Below, piece by piece: positions 35,828 through 44,425 of a stretch of 44,460 bases of DNA. The notes under the pieces are model-generated. The model did no database searches, was not told the DNA's origin, and saw nothing but the letters and a program-made list of their open reading frames with translations. How positions within the stretch are numbered: position 1 is the first letter of the stretch; each line of letters opens with the position of its first letter. The position numbers and the translations under genes are program-made. The stretch covers positions 204,694-249,153 of the forward strand of contig NZ_JAPCWE010000001.1 in the NCBI RefSeq assembly GCF_025943985.1, written 5' to 3'. Source of the stretch: Anaerorudis cellulosivorans (GTDB lineage: Bacteria; Bacteroidota; Bacteroidia; Bacteroidales; Dysgonomonadaceae).

Positions 35828-36524
35828 TGGAGAAAAATATATTGAAGAACAATTAGTATCAATATTGGAGCAATTAAACGATACCGATGAAATAATAATT
35901 TCTGATGATAATTCATCAGATAATACACTCAATATAATCAATGATCTGTACGATCAAAGAATTAAGATTTACAAAAATCCAAACAAAGGGATCATTTCCA
36001 ATTTTGAAAACGCTTTAAATTTAGCAACCGGAGATTATATTTTTCTCTGTGACCAAGATGATGTGTGGTTACCTCATAAAGTTGAAACAATCATTCCTTA
36101 TTTAAAAGAATATGATCTCGTTGTTTCCGACTGTAAAATTGTAGATAAAGATTTGCAAGTTACAGAAAGGTCCTTTTTTAAAATTATGCATTCAGGACCA
36201 GGATTTTGGAAAAATTTTGTAAAAAACACTTACCTGGGTTGTTGTATGGCATTTAAGAAAGAAATATTAAATTATGCACTCCCTTTCCCTTTAAATATCG
36301 CCATGCATGATATATGGATTGGACTGTCAGTAGAAATTCACGGTAAACCATTTTTTTTAAACGAGCCACTCGTTCTATATAGAAGACATAACGATAATGC
36401 CAGTCCAAGCGGAGGAAAGAGTACATACCCATTAAGTTATAGAATTCGATATCGGTATTATATCTTGAAAGAATTAATCAAAAGAAAAAAGGAAACAAAA
36501 GGAGCAATAAAAATTCAACCATGA
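35793..36524 (+). CDS. Family 2 glycosyltransferase, rhamnosyltransferase-like
   Basis: 243-residue GT-A enzyme: CIATFNGEKYIEEQLVSILEQ, ISDDNSSDNT, and GDYIFLCDQDDVWLPHKVE, where FLCDQDDVW is characteristic of rhamnosyltransferase-type GT2 enzymes of capsule loci. MHDIWIGL and LYRRHNDNAS in the C-terminal part support this subgroup. The 35-base overlap with the polymerase gene and the 4-base ATGA overlap with the next gene show tight translational coupling. Confidence 0.85.
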   Translation: MRKKSVCIATFNGEKYIEEQLVSILEQLNDTDEIIISDDNSSDNTLNIINDLYDQRIKIYKNPNKGIISNFENALNLATGDYIFLCDQDDVWLPHKVETIIPYLKEYDLVVSDCKIVDKDLQVTERSFFKIMHSGPGFWKNFVKNTYLGCCMAFKKEILNYALPFPLNIAMHDIWIGLSVEIHGKPFFLNEPLVLYRRHNDNASPSGGKSTYPLSYRIRYRYYILKELIKRKKETKGAIKIQP

Positions 36525-38647
36525 TAAAAAATTTTTTCCACAAATTCTTTTTTATATTTGTTCCCATTTTATTGTTTTCACTGCCAATAAACAAAACAAT
36601 AGCACAAACAATATATGTATCTAAACAAGGAAATGATAACAATTCAGGTACATATGACATGCCATTAGAAAGTCTTGATGCCGCATTAAAAAAAGTATCA
36701 TTTGAAAAAGGACAAAACAATCAAAAAGAGGTAAGAATTATTGTAAAAAAAGGAGAATATTATCTGAATAAACCTATTATTATCTCAGACAAAATCCTGA
36801 ATGAGGAATATCAACTCATCATAGAAGGTGAAAAGGAAACAATGCCTGTTTTTAAAGGAAGTATTCCTTTAGGCAAATTCGAAAAAGTAACCGATATATT
36901 ATGGAAGATGGATATATCCGATATTGTAAAAAACAACAAATTGGATGCGCAGCAGGTATTTATTAACGGAAAAAGAGCAATAAGAGCCCGAACGCCCAAT
37001 CAGGGAGACTTTTATCGTACATTCAGAGTACAACAAGTACCAATGAAAGGTTCCAACAATTTAGCCACTCAAAAGATTTTCTTGACAAACGATCAAATTA
37101 ATGCATTAAATGGAATATCATCCGAAGATTTAAAGAATGTAGTTATCTCTTTTAATCTCAAATGGGACAGACTGAGAGGCCATCTTGCCAATATATCGAG
37201 AAAAGAAAAAAACATTACCTTAATTACTCATCCTCTGCCTAAAGCAATTAATCTGGAAAGCGCTCCTTCCTTATTCTATTTTGAAAATTCAATAGAATTT
37301 TTAGATCAAGCCGGTGAATGGTATCTGGATGAAAAAGGGATACTTTATTATATACCGCGTAAAGGAGAAAATATCGAAACAACTTTTGCAGAAATACCCA
37401 TATTGGATGAATTGCTTAAAATTGAAGGGGAACCGGAGAATAAAGTAAAAAACATGGTTTTCAAAAATTTATCGTTCCAGTATACCAAACATATCATGCC
37501 CAAAGAAGGTGAAATGCCTCAGCAGGCTGCCGCCAATACAAAGGCAGCAGTAACTGTCAATTTTGCACAAAACATTACTTTTGAAAATTGTGAAATCGGC
37601 AATACGAGCAATAATGCAATATGGCTGAAAAACGGGTGTATCAATAACAAAATTGTTCATTGTCATTTTCACGATTTGGGTATCGGAGGCATAAAAATCG
37701 GGGATCCTTCTATACCGACCAATCCATTTTTCATGACCGAAAATAATATCATCGAAAATAACATCGTTCACTCCGGAGGTTACGAAATACCCACGGGCGT
37801 AGGGATTATCCTGTTTCATTCGGGCAACAATACGATTTCACACAACGATATAGCAGATTTCCGGTATTCCGGCATATCAGTAGGATGGGTATGGGGTTAT
37901 AAACCAAGTCTTGCAAAAAACAATAAAATTATTTACAATCATATCCATCATTTGGGGTGGGGTGAATTGAGCGATATGGGAGGCATATATACCTTAGGAC
38001 CTTCGGAAGGGACAGAGGTGAGTCATAATGTAATACACGATATATACTCGTATGATTATGGCGGGTGGGGTTTATATACGGATGAAGGTTCAACAGGCAT
38101 AATATTGGAAAATAATTTGGTATATAATTGCAAAAGTTCAGGATTTCATCAACACTACGGAAAAGAGAATATTGTTCGCAACAATATTTTTGCAAATAAT
38201 ATCAAGGCTCAATTGGAAGCTACACGAAAAGAAAACCATCTTTCATTCACCTTTACCAATAATATTGTTTTTTTTAATAGAGGTGTATTGATTGGAAAAC
38301 CCGGATGGGATGTAATACGCATCGATGCGAATAAAAATTTATATTGGGATACACGAACGACGGATATTCGCTTTTTGAATTATTCATTTGAGGAATGGAA
38401 ACAAAAAACGGGGAAAGATAAAAATTCCATTATTGCAGACCCCATGTTTGTTGATCCGGAGCACAATGACTTCAGATTTAAAAACAAACGGAATATAAAT
38501 AAAATAAGATTTAAACCATTCGATTACACGCATGCAGGTGTATACGGAGACGATGATTGGGTTAAAAAAGCTGAACTGGATTCAGCAATAATCCATGCCT
38601 ACAATGCAACGATTGCAAAAAAAATAATGCAGGATGGCAATAAATAA
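36521..38647 (+). CDS. Secreted right-handed beta-helix protein, GH141-like
   Basis: 708 residues with an N-terminal signal peptide ending near IAQ (about 29), so exported. Residues about 30-330 hold the start of a parallel beta-helix (IYVSKQGNDNNSGTYDMPL) and an inserted beta-rich domain; from about 330 to 640 there are many helix coils of the N-N-x-I-x-x-N type. The block DMGGIYTLGPSEGTEVSHN begins at about 485 and is typical of the beta-helix family that includes GH141 (alpha-L-fucosidase or xylanase activities known). A polysaccharide lyase or hydrolase acting on the locus's own product is the likely role; no catalytic residue can be assigned safely. An enzyme of this kind embedded among glycosyltransferase genes is notable. 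Confidence 0.75.
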   Translation: MIKNFFHKFFFIFVPILLFSLPINKTIAQTIYVSKQGNDNNSGTYDMPLESLDAALKKVSFEKGQNNQKEVRIIVKKGEYYLNKPIIISDKILNEEYQLIIEGEKETMPVFKGSIPLGKFEKVTDILWKMDISDIVKNNKLDAQQVFINGKRAIRARTPNQGDFYRTFRVQQVPMKGSNNLATQKIFLTNDQINALNGISSEDLKNVVISFNLKWDRLRGHLANISRKEKNITLITHPLPKAINLESAPSLFYFENSIEFLDQAGEWYLDEKGILYYIPRKGENIETTFAEIPILDELLKIEGEPENKVKNMVFKNLSFQYTKHIMPKEGEMPQQAAANTKAAVTVNFAQNITFENCEIGNTSNNAIWLKNGCINNKIVHCHFHDLGIGGIKIGDPSIPTNPFFMTENNIIENNIVHSGGYEIPTGVGIILFHSGNNTISHNDIADFRYSGISVGWVWGYKPSLAKNNKIIYNHIHHLGWGELSDMGGIYTLGPSEGTEVSHNVIHDIYSYDYGGWGLYTDEGSTGIILENNLVYNCKSSGFHQHYGKENIVRNNIFANNIKAQLEATRKENHLSFTFTNNIVFFNRGVLIGKPGWDVIRIDANKNLYWDTRTTDIRFLNYSFEEWKQKTGKDKNSIIADPMFVDPEHNDFRFKNKRNINKIRFKPFDYTHAGVYGDDDWVKKAELDSAIIHAYNATIAKKIMQDGNK

Positions 38648-38651
38648 TGCA

Positions 38652-39398
38652 ATGAAAATATCCATTATTACAGCTACATACAATAGTGAAGCCACCATAA
38701 AAGATACGTTGGAGAGCGTAAATGCACAAACATATCCCGATATTGAACATATTATTGTGGACGGGGCCAGTAAGGATAACACATTGGATCTTGTGAAAAA
38801 ATACGGAAAAAGAGTGTCTCTAATCATATCCGAACCCGACAAAGGAATTTACGATGCGATGAATAAAGGAATAAAAGCTGCAACCGGTGACGTAATCGGA
38901 ATATTGAATTCGGATGACTTTTTTACATCGAATGATGTAATAGCCACGATGGTCAATGCATTTGAAAATGATGAAATTGATGCTGTATTTGGCGATATTC
39001 ACTATGTGAATCCTGATAACCTGAACAAATGTGTCCGTTATTATTCTTCTGCAGCTTTTAACCTCTCATTGTTTAAATTTGGCATCATGCCCGCACATCC
39101 TTCTTTTTATGTCAAACGAAGTTGTTACGAAAAATACGGTCTTTATTCGTTGGATTATAAAATTGCTTCCGATTTCGATCTGTTGATTCGTTTTTTATAC
39201 ACCCACAAAATAAAATATCAATATTTAAAAAAAGACTTTGTTACGATGCGAACAGGAGGTGAAAGTACCAAAAATCTGAATAACAGAATGTTAATAAACA
39301 AAGAAGATCTAAAAGCTTGTAGAAAATATGGTATAACTACCAATATATTTATGATCATGCTTAAGTACCTTTATAAAATATTCGAGTTGAAAGTATGA
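38652..39398 (+). CDS. Family 2 glycosyltransferase
   Basis: 248-residue GT-A enzyme from the ATG at 38652, where MKISIITATYNSEATIKDTLESV gives the normal family start; an earlier in-frame ATG at 38634 adds six residues and overlaps the previous gene by 14 bases. Seen: VDGASKDNT, SEPDKGIYDAMNKGIKAATGDVIGILNSDDFF, and MPAHPSFYVKRSCYEKYG, which resemble WcaA/WcaE-type capsule transferases. No membrane segments. Confidence 0.87.
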   Translation: MKISIITATYNSEATIKDTLESVNAQTYPDIEHIIVDGASKDNTLDLVKKYGKRVSLIISEPDKGIYDAMNKGIKAATGDVIGILNSDDFFTSNDVIATMVNAFENDEIDAVFGDIHYVNPDNLNKCVRYYSSAAFNLSLFKFGIMPAHPSFYVKRSCYEKYGLYSLDYKIASDFDLLIRFLYTHKIKYQYLKKDFVTMRTGGESTKNLNNRMLINKEDLKACRKYGITTNIFMIMLKYLYKIFELKV

Positions 39399-39464
39399 GC
39401 ATCGTCCTCCCTGGCATTCATTAAACGACATCTTTTTTGCAAATGAAAAAATGCATTATTAGAA

Positions 39465-40313
39465 ATGAGTAAAAATCCTTTTTCCTTGTATGATTTTTTA
39501 GGATATGCTTTCCCGGGAGCCATTAGTATTATACTCTTCTGGTTTATCTTAAGAGTATCACCTAACAGCATCTATGATTTATTGAATAATAATAACGATA
39601 ATTTATTTTCCCTTTTTAAGCCAAATAATTTAATTCTTTTAATTTTAGCTTCTTATGTTGCAGGTCATTTATTCGCCTATTTATCATCATTGATTGTTGA
39701 AAGATTTTCATTATGGAATTATGATTACCCATCTTCCTATCTTATGGCTAAAGAGTCACCGAAAAGTAATCTCTTTAATTTTAAAAATCTTGAAATAGTC
39801 AAGATATTTTGGAGAATAATCTTTTGTTTCGTGCTATTCCCCATTTCAATATGCTCATTCCTTATTGGAAAATGTCTTAGAATAAACAGTTACGTAATCA
39901 GGTCATTGGATGAAACAACCCAAAGGCATTTAAAAGAAAAATATCCCGGACTTTTAAAAAAATTAAACTTATCTGTCTCCGACAAAGAGACCCTTAATAA
40001 TTATGATTATCACCGAATTATTTACCATTATGAATATGAAAAACAGTCAAAGCACAGCAAAAAAATGGATAATTATGTGGCATTATATGGTTTTTTAAGA
40101 TCTTTAGCTCTAATATTTACATTATTTTTTGACTGCTTGTTAATCAAAGGAATTTTAAGTATAAATTGGAGAATGCCTTTTGATTGGAAAATGATTATAT
40201 TTATAACAATATGCGGGCTAATTGCATATACTTTCTATCTTGGATTTATTAAGTTTTATCGCAGATTTACACTTGAGTCATTTATGGCATTAATTACAGA
40301 TCCTGAGATATAA
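39465..40313 (+). CDS. Membrane protein of unknown function
   Basis: I do not recognise this 282-residue protein. It starts SLYDFLGYAFPGAISIILFWFIL, with hydrophobic segments near 13-30, 55-75, 114-135 and a C-terminal pair near 212-262, so probably four or five membrane helices. Between them are a cytoplasmic-looking segment around 140-205 rich in charged residues (DETTQRHLKEKYPGLLKK). It lacks glycosyltransferase, acyltransferase or polymerase motifs. It is AT-rich like the block to its left and is the last gene before the GC-richer conserved end of the locus, with a 66-base gap upstream. A cargo gene carried in with the cassette is as likely as a polysaccharide role. Confidence 0.7.
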   Translation: MSKNPFSLYDFLGYAFPGAISIILFWFILRVSPNSIYDLLNNNNDNLFSLFKPNNLILLILASYVAGHLFAYLSSLIVERFSLWNYDYPSSYLMAKESPKSNLFNFKNLEIVKIFWRIIFCFVLFPISICSFLIGKCLRINSYVIRSLDETTQRHLKEKYPGLLKKLNLSVSDKETLNNYDYHRIIYHYEYEKQSKHSKKMDNYVALYGFLRSLALIFTLFFDCLLIKGILSINWRMPFDWKMIIFITICGLIAYTFYLGFIKFYRRFTLESFMALITDPEI

Positions 40314-40323
40314 TCAACAAAAT

Positions 40324-41280
40324 ATGAACATTCTCATCACGGGCATTAACGGGTTTGTGGGTTCCAACTTCACCGAAAAGTGGAAAGAAAGTCACGTCCT
40401 CTATGGATTGGATATAAATCAAACTCCAAAAAACGGGGTGAAAGCAATTTACAGTTGGGAGCAATTGGCGGAAATTCCTGAAACGGATGCAATTGTGCAT
40501 TTGGCGGGGAAAGCGCACGATACCAAGAACAGGAGTAAGGCTGCAGAATATTTTGCCGTGAATACAGGACTTACGCAAAAGATTTTTGATTATTTTCTAC
40601 AATCGTCTGCACGAAAATTCATTTTCTTCAGTTCGGTGAAAGCGGCTGCGAATAGTGTACTGGGTGATGTACTTACGGAGGAGGTGGCGCCTGCGCCAGT
40701 GGGGCCTTACGGGAAATCGAAGATTAGAGCAGAAGGATTCATTTTAAGAGCCGAAAAACAAGATCCAAGAGTAAAGGATAAAAAGATATATATTTTGCGG
40801 CCGTGCATGATTCACGGACCGGGGAACAAAGGAAATCTGAACCTGCTGTATAATGTGGTGAGCAAAGGAATTCCCTGGCCGTTGGGGGCTTTCGACAACA
40901 GGCGTTCGTTTTGTTCTATCGATAATATGGCTTTCGTTGTTGAACAGCTTATCGTGAGAGACGATATTCCTTCGGGGATTTATCAGGTGTGCGACGATGA
41001 AGCGTTGTCGACTAACGAACTGATACAGTTGATAAATGAATCGTTGGGAAAAAAGACGCGGATATGGAAACTACCGAAGTCTTTCATGACCGGCGCTGCC
41101 GGCATTTGTGGCGCTTTGCATCTGCCGCTCAACAAGGAGCGGTTGCGGAAACTGACGGAGAATTACGTGGTGAGCAACGAAAAAATAAAATCGGCTTTGG
41201 GTATCGAAAAAATGCCGATTTCGGCACACGAGGGGATAAAGAAAACACTGGAAAGCTTTTTAATGCGTTATAGCCAGTAA
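40324..41280 (+). CDS. SDR NAD-dependent sugar epimerase/reductase, WbpV-like
   Basis: 318-residue extended SDR with G7-x2-G10-x2-G13 (TGINGFVGS) and the catalytic Tyr129-x3-Lys133 in GPYGKSKIRAE. Features RRSFCSIDNMAFV and YQVCDDEALSTNELI match the WbpV/WbgU-related group. Next to a WecA/WbpL-type transferase, such enzymes make the UDP-2-acetamido-2,6-dideoxy-sugar (QuiNAc or FucNAc type) that the transferase loads onto undecaprenyl phosphate. It would therefore supply the first sugar of the repeat unit. GC content rises again within this gene compared with the block to its left. Confidence 0.85.
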   Translation: MNILITGINGFVGSNFTEKWKESHVLYGLDINQTPKNGVKAIYSWEQLAEIPETDAIVHLAGKAHDTKNRSKAAEYFAVNTGLTQKIFDYFLQSSARKFIFFSSVKAAANSVLGDVLTEEVAPAPVGPYGKSKIRAEGFILRAEKQDPRVKDKKIYILRPCMIHGPGNKGNLNLLYNVVSKGIPWPLGAFDNRRSFCSIDNMAFVVEQLIVRDDIPSGIYQVCDDEALSTNELIQLINESLGKKTRIWKLPKSFMTGAAGICGALHLPLNKERLRKLTENYVVSNEKIKSALGIEKMPISAHEGIKKTLESFLMRYSQ

Positions 41281-41334
41281 CCATAAAAACACGATTTTTG
41301 CCGGCAGTCGATGATATACTATATATTTTTTAAT

Positions 41335-41342
41335 TATCTTTG
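41335..41342 (+). promoter_or_regulatory. Candidate -7 element before the initiating transferase gene
   Basis: TATCTTTG matches TAnnTTTG exactly in the 115-base gap before the transferase ATG at 41396. No TTTG is placed about 19 bases upstream. It may provide independent expression of the initiating enzyme. Confidence 0.3.
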
Positions 41343-41395
41343 TCAATATTTCAATTCGTAATCGCCGGATCGCCGGCGTGAAAAAATAAGGAATT

Positions 41396-42766
41396 ATGGA
41401 ATACGCCTTCATGTTGGTGGTGCTGTTTGCTGCTGAATTGATTTATTTTCGGATTGCACGAAAATACGGAATTGTGGATGTACCGAACGGTCGCAGTTCG
41501 CACAACCAGCCAACATTGAGAGGCGGGGGCGTGATCTACTGGCTGGCGGCAGCAATCTATTTTGCCCTGAACCCATCGGAGGAGACAGCTTGGATTTTTT
41601 TGGGACTGACGGCTATTGCTGCCGTAAGTTTTCTGGACGATGTGTCTGAAGTGAGGCAGAAAATCCGACTGATTTTCCAACTGCTGAGCATAACGTGTGC
41701 CTTTATTGCCATCGGTGCATTTGGAAGATATCCGTGGTGGGCAATCGGGTTGGGTTATTTCTTAATTGTGGCTATCCTGAATGCGTATAATTTTATGGAC
41801 GGCATCAACGGTATGACCGGACTTTGCTCGCTGGTGATACTGGGTTCGATGCAATATGTCAACCTCTATATCTCTCCGTTTGTCAATCCCGATCTGATAT
41901 GGTACCCGATGATTGCATCGGTGGTTTTTTTGTTTTTCAACTTCCGAAAGAAAGCCAAATGTTTTGCCGGCGACGTGGGCAGCATCAGCATCGGTTTTTG
42001 GGTGGTGGTGTTGTTGCTGCGGCTGATGATCGAAACACAAAACCTGATTTGGATCGGTTTCCTGTTGGTATACGGTGTAGAAAATTGCGGAACCATTTCC
42101 CATCGCCTTCTTCGAAGAGAAAACATATTAGAACCTCACCGCTTGCATTTCTTTCAGATACTTGTTAACGAATGTCACCTGCCGCACCTCGGTGTATCGA
42201 CGGCCTACGCGCTGGTGCAGTTGCTTTGTTCGGTTCTCATCATCCGCCTTTATCCTTCCATGGGCTGGGGCATTTTCTTTATTCTTGCCGGCATACTGAC
42301 GGCGACGTATTTCCTTAAGTTTAAATTAATGAAAATGACGAACAGCCCGCAGCTGATGAATAATCTTTGCAAACAGGCTGTTATGAGCTGCCAATCTGCG
42401 TATAACTTAGCAAACATTGCTATCTCCACAGCTCACGGAGATCTTTCCCCATCAACCGAGGCGGAAGATATTGAGAATGAGACATATATTGCACCTGCAA
42501 CCGAATTGGCACACCCACAATCTTGTGCAACCCATGACGCAAGCTACCCCCAAGCCGGCGCATCCAAAACTAAACCCGCATCTGCGAAGCCTCAACCGTC
42601 AACCGCTGCATCATCTGCTGCTTACGCGCCGCAACCGGCAGCCAAAAACCCTGCGCTGTCGCACCTGGACGAAACCGAACCGGCCGAAAGTATTGCCCAC
42701 CCACACAAAGACGATATTTTTCTTCTGACTAACCCTGATCGACCCAACCATCCCAACCAACCCTAA
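41396..42766 (+). CDS. WecA/WbpL-type undecaprenyl-phosphate sugar-1-phosphate transferase with low-complexity tail
   Basis: Polytopic inner-membrane enzyme of the MraY/WecA superfamily that starts repeat-unit synthesis by moving a sugar-1-phosphate onto undecaprenyl phosphate. Diagnostic motifs are present: Asp81-Asp82 in SFLDDVSEV, NFMDGINGM at 132-140, AGDVGSISIGF near 191-201 and EPHRLHFFQ at 246-254. Homologues usually end near residue 320. Here an uninterrupted frame continues for another ~140 residues rich in Pro, Ala, Ser, Thr and His (for example SASKTKP-like and PSTAASSAAYAPQP stretches), which looks like a disordered cytoplasmic tail or read-through into noncoding DNA. The catalytic part is intact. 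Gene order SDR then this transferase is typical of the end of such loci. Confidence 0.9.
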   Translation: MEYAFMLVVLFAAELIYFRIARKYGIVDVPNGRSSHNQPTLRGGGVIYWLAAAIYFALNPSEETAWIFLGLTAIAAVSFLDDVSEVRQKIRLIFQLLSITCAFIAIGAFGRYPWWAIGLGYFLIVAILNAYNFMDGINGMTGLCSLVILGSMQYVNLYISPFVNPDLIWYPMIASVVFLFFNFRKKAKCFAGDVGSISIGFWVVVLLLRLMIETQNLIWIGFLLVYGVENCGTISHRLLRRENILEPHRLHFFQILVNECHLPHLGVSTAYALVQLLCSVLIIRLYPSMGWGIFFILAGILTATYFLKFKLMKMTNSPQLMNNLCKQAVMSCQSAYNLANIAISTAHGDLSPSTEAEDIENETYIAPATELAHPQSCATHDASYPQAGASKTKPASAKPQPSTAASSAAYAPQPAAKNPALSHLDETEPAESIAHPHKDDIFLLTNPDRPNHPNQP

Positions 42767-43001
42767 CCATCCTTAATCTATCCAATCAACCCAATCATTT
42801 CCACTCTGCCGACCCTTAAATCTCACCTCAATAACAGTGAACTCAAGGGGTAAAAATTATTTTTTCTATGCTAAATTGCCTACCTTTGTGAGAAAAATCA
42901 TGCTTTGCTTAGCAATTGAATTATTACTATTGATTTGTAAATAATGAGTGAACTTCAGAATAAATCGGAAATTAATTACGAATCGGTGATGATAGCGGTG
43001 T
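42767..43001. other. Intergenic DNA with a possible gene-start remnant
   Basis: No intact gene. TACCTTTG at 42881-42888 matches the -7 word TAnnTTTG on the plus strand, without a -33. About 55 bases on, an ATG at 42943 opens a 19-codon frame (MSELQNKSEINYESVMIAV) that stops at the first 24-bp repeat. This could be the beginning of a gene cut off by the repeat, but it is too short to identify. The stretch 42740-42800 is C/A-rich with repeated CCAACC and CCAATC words and may be a decayed tail of the preceding gene. Confidence 0.35.
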
Positions 43002-43059
43002 AAGGGTACCGCTTGTAGCGCTCGAAAGGGTACCGGCTGTAGCGGAGCAAAGGGTACCG
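43002..43059. repeat. 24-bp repeat carrying AAGGGTACCG, three copies
   Basis: AAGGGTACCG begins at 43002, 43026 and 43050, exactly 24 bp apart, with similar flanks (CTTGTAGCG and GCTGTAGCG follow the first two copies). Each holds the palindrome GGTACC. The segment is GC-rich in an AT-rich surrounding. Function unknown; a binding array or a short dispersed repeat are possibilities. Confidence 0.85.
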
Positions 43060-43130
43060 CTCCAAAGCCTGTAAATATATACCACAAAAGTAATTTATTT
43101 TTTCTTTCTGCGTCTCATCGACTCGCCGGA

Positions 43131-43152
43131 TTTATGGAAAGCTTTCCATAAA
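43131..43152. repeat. Perfect 22-bp palindrome
   Basis: TTTATGGAAAG (43131-43141) is immediately followed by its exact reverse complement CTTTCCATAAA (43142-43152). No T-tract follows on either strand. It may be an operator or a remnant of a mobile-element end; nearby genes do not decide. Confidence 0.8.
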
Positions 43153-43267
43153 AAAGGACCAAGTTATCGGATGGAAAACAGGCAAACTATTTTCTGAAAA
43201 AAATAAAAAAGAGGTTGTTTTACAGTAAAAAAATATGTATTTTTGAGGCACGATTACTGTACTCTTG

Positions 43268-43308
43268 TTCCCGAAATCACTGTAGTCGATTTTCCCGAAA
43301 TCACTGTA
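43268..43308. repeat. 17-bp direct repeat with 24-bp period
   Basis: TTCCCGAAATCACTGTA occurs at 43268-43284 and again at 43292-43308, start to start 24 bp, immediately left of the IS66 fragment. Translated on the plus strand it gives an 8-residue period (PEITV...). The period equals that of the unrelated repeat at 43002-43059. Confidence 0.85.
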
Positions 43309-43330
43309 TTTCTATTTCCTGTTTACAACC

Positions 43331-43456
43331 CTTTTGGCCGAGCTGATGATCGGCAAGTATGTCTATCATCTTCCTTTTTATCGTCAGCTTCAAATGCCGG
43401 GGCAAATGGGTGTGAATCTACCACCTCCTACGGTGAATGACCGGTTCAAAGATACA
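43331..43456 (+). pseudogene. IS66 transposase (TnpC) fragment, plus strand
   Basis: The plus strand encodes LLAELMIGKYVYHLPFYRQ, then LQMPGQMGVNLPPPTVNDRF, the well-conserved segment of IS66-family TnpC just before the catalytic core. It has no start codon or upstream domain, and runs into a stop at 43484. Only about 42 residues of homology survive, so this is a remnant, oriented opposite to the larger IS66 piece that follows. Confidence 0.8.
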
Positions 43457-43552
43457 ACCGTAAGCACCCGATTAAATACCCCTTGATTTATTCCTCATTA
43501 ACTTTGGCGTTCATAATCTCGGTACAGAGATTCCAAACTTTACCGGTAATCG

Positions 43553-44425
43553 TTAGAGTATTATTAGAGTATTATTAGATTCCTCTTTTTTCCACCTGTT
43601 AGGCAAGAGTGCCTTCAGGGTTTCATCATTTCCCGGTTTCTGAAGGTATGGCATTTTTGAGATTACATCATTAAGCCACTCTCTGGGGTTTACACCGGAT
43701 TCTTTGCACGATGTAAGCAAAGAACAGATTACGGCAGTATTCTGAGCAGCTTCGTGGTTACCGCAGAACAAAAAGTTTTTCCGTGATACTGCTATCGGTC
43801 TGATGGCATTTTCTGCCAGGTTGTTATCTATTTTTAATCTGCCGTCTTTTAAATAATTTTTCATACGCGGCCATAAAGAGTAGGAGTAACCGATTGCTTC
43901 ACCCATACGGCTCTTGGGTAATACAGTCGGATATGTTTTCTCCATCCACTTTTCAAAAGATAGCAATATGGGACCGGCAAGCTCATTCCTTTTTTTACAG
44001 CGCTCCTCAAACGACAGGTTCTGCTCATCTGCCATTCTTTCTATTCGGTAAAGTTGCTGTATCTGCTTTAATGCATATTCGGCCAGCGTTTTATTTTCAT
44101 CCAACGCTGTTTCATATCGTCGCCTTATATGGGCCATGCAGCCGACAAGACATACCCGGTCATTACTTTCAAAAACATTATAGGAACTAAACCCATCACT
44201 TTGAAGGTAACCTTCAAATGATTTTAATAAAGAACAGGCTGTTTCTCCGGATCTTGACCCTTCATCATAGTGAAAGAAAACCAGTTTCTTCATTACGGAT
44301 CTTACCATCCAGAGGTACTCCTTTTTTGCATAGTGGATAATCCGGAGCATGTCCACCCACTTTCCGGTCAAAATCCGGTGATTTAAGAAGATAGCAAATT
44401 CTTCGAAAATCAACCATTTTGTCAT
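43553..44425 (-). pseudogene. IS66 transposase (TnpC) C-terminal half, minus strand
   Basis: 290 residues matching the C-terminal half of IS66 TnpC (intact proteins are about 500). From residue about 24 the match is clear: VDMLRIIHYAKKEYLWMVRSVMKK (a first catalytic Asp is present, though the usual following Glu-Ser/Thr is changed), KSFEGYLQSDGFSSYNVF with the second Asp, AHIRRRYETAL, and DGRLKIDNNLAENAIRPIAVSR with the catalytic Glu. The ~23 residues before that do not resemble TnpC, though the frame stays open to the window edge. The tnpA and tnpB genes and the N-terminal half are absent here. TTAGAGTATTA is repeated at its 3' end (43553 region). A truncated, probably inactive copy. Confidence 0.8.

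Noticed and set aside
43002-43059. CRISPR array
   Set aside because: Only three 10-bp conserved cores with a 24-bp period; repeats and spacers are too short and no cas genes are nearby.
42866-43087. 73-codon minus-strand frame across the 24-bp repeats
   Set aside because: The 8-residue periodic protein is simply a translation of the repeat; no start context or homology.
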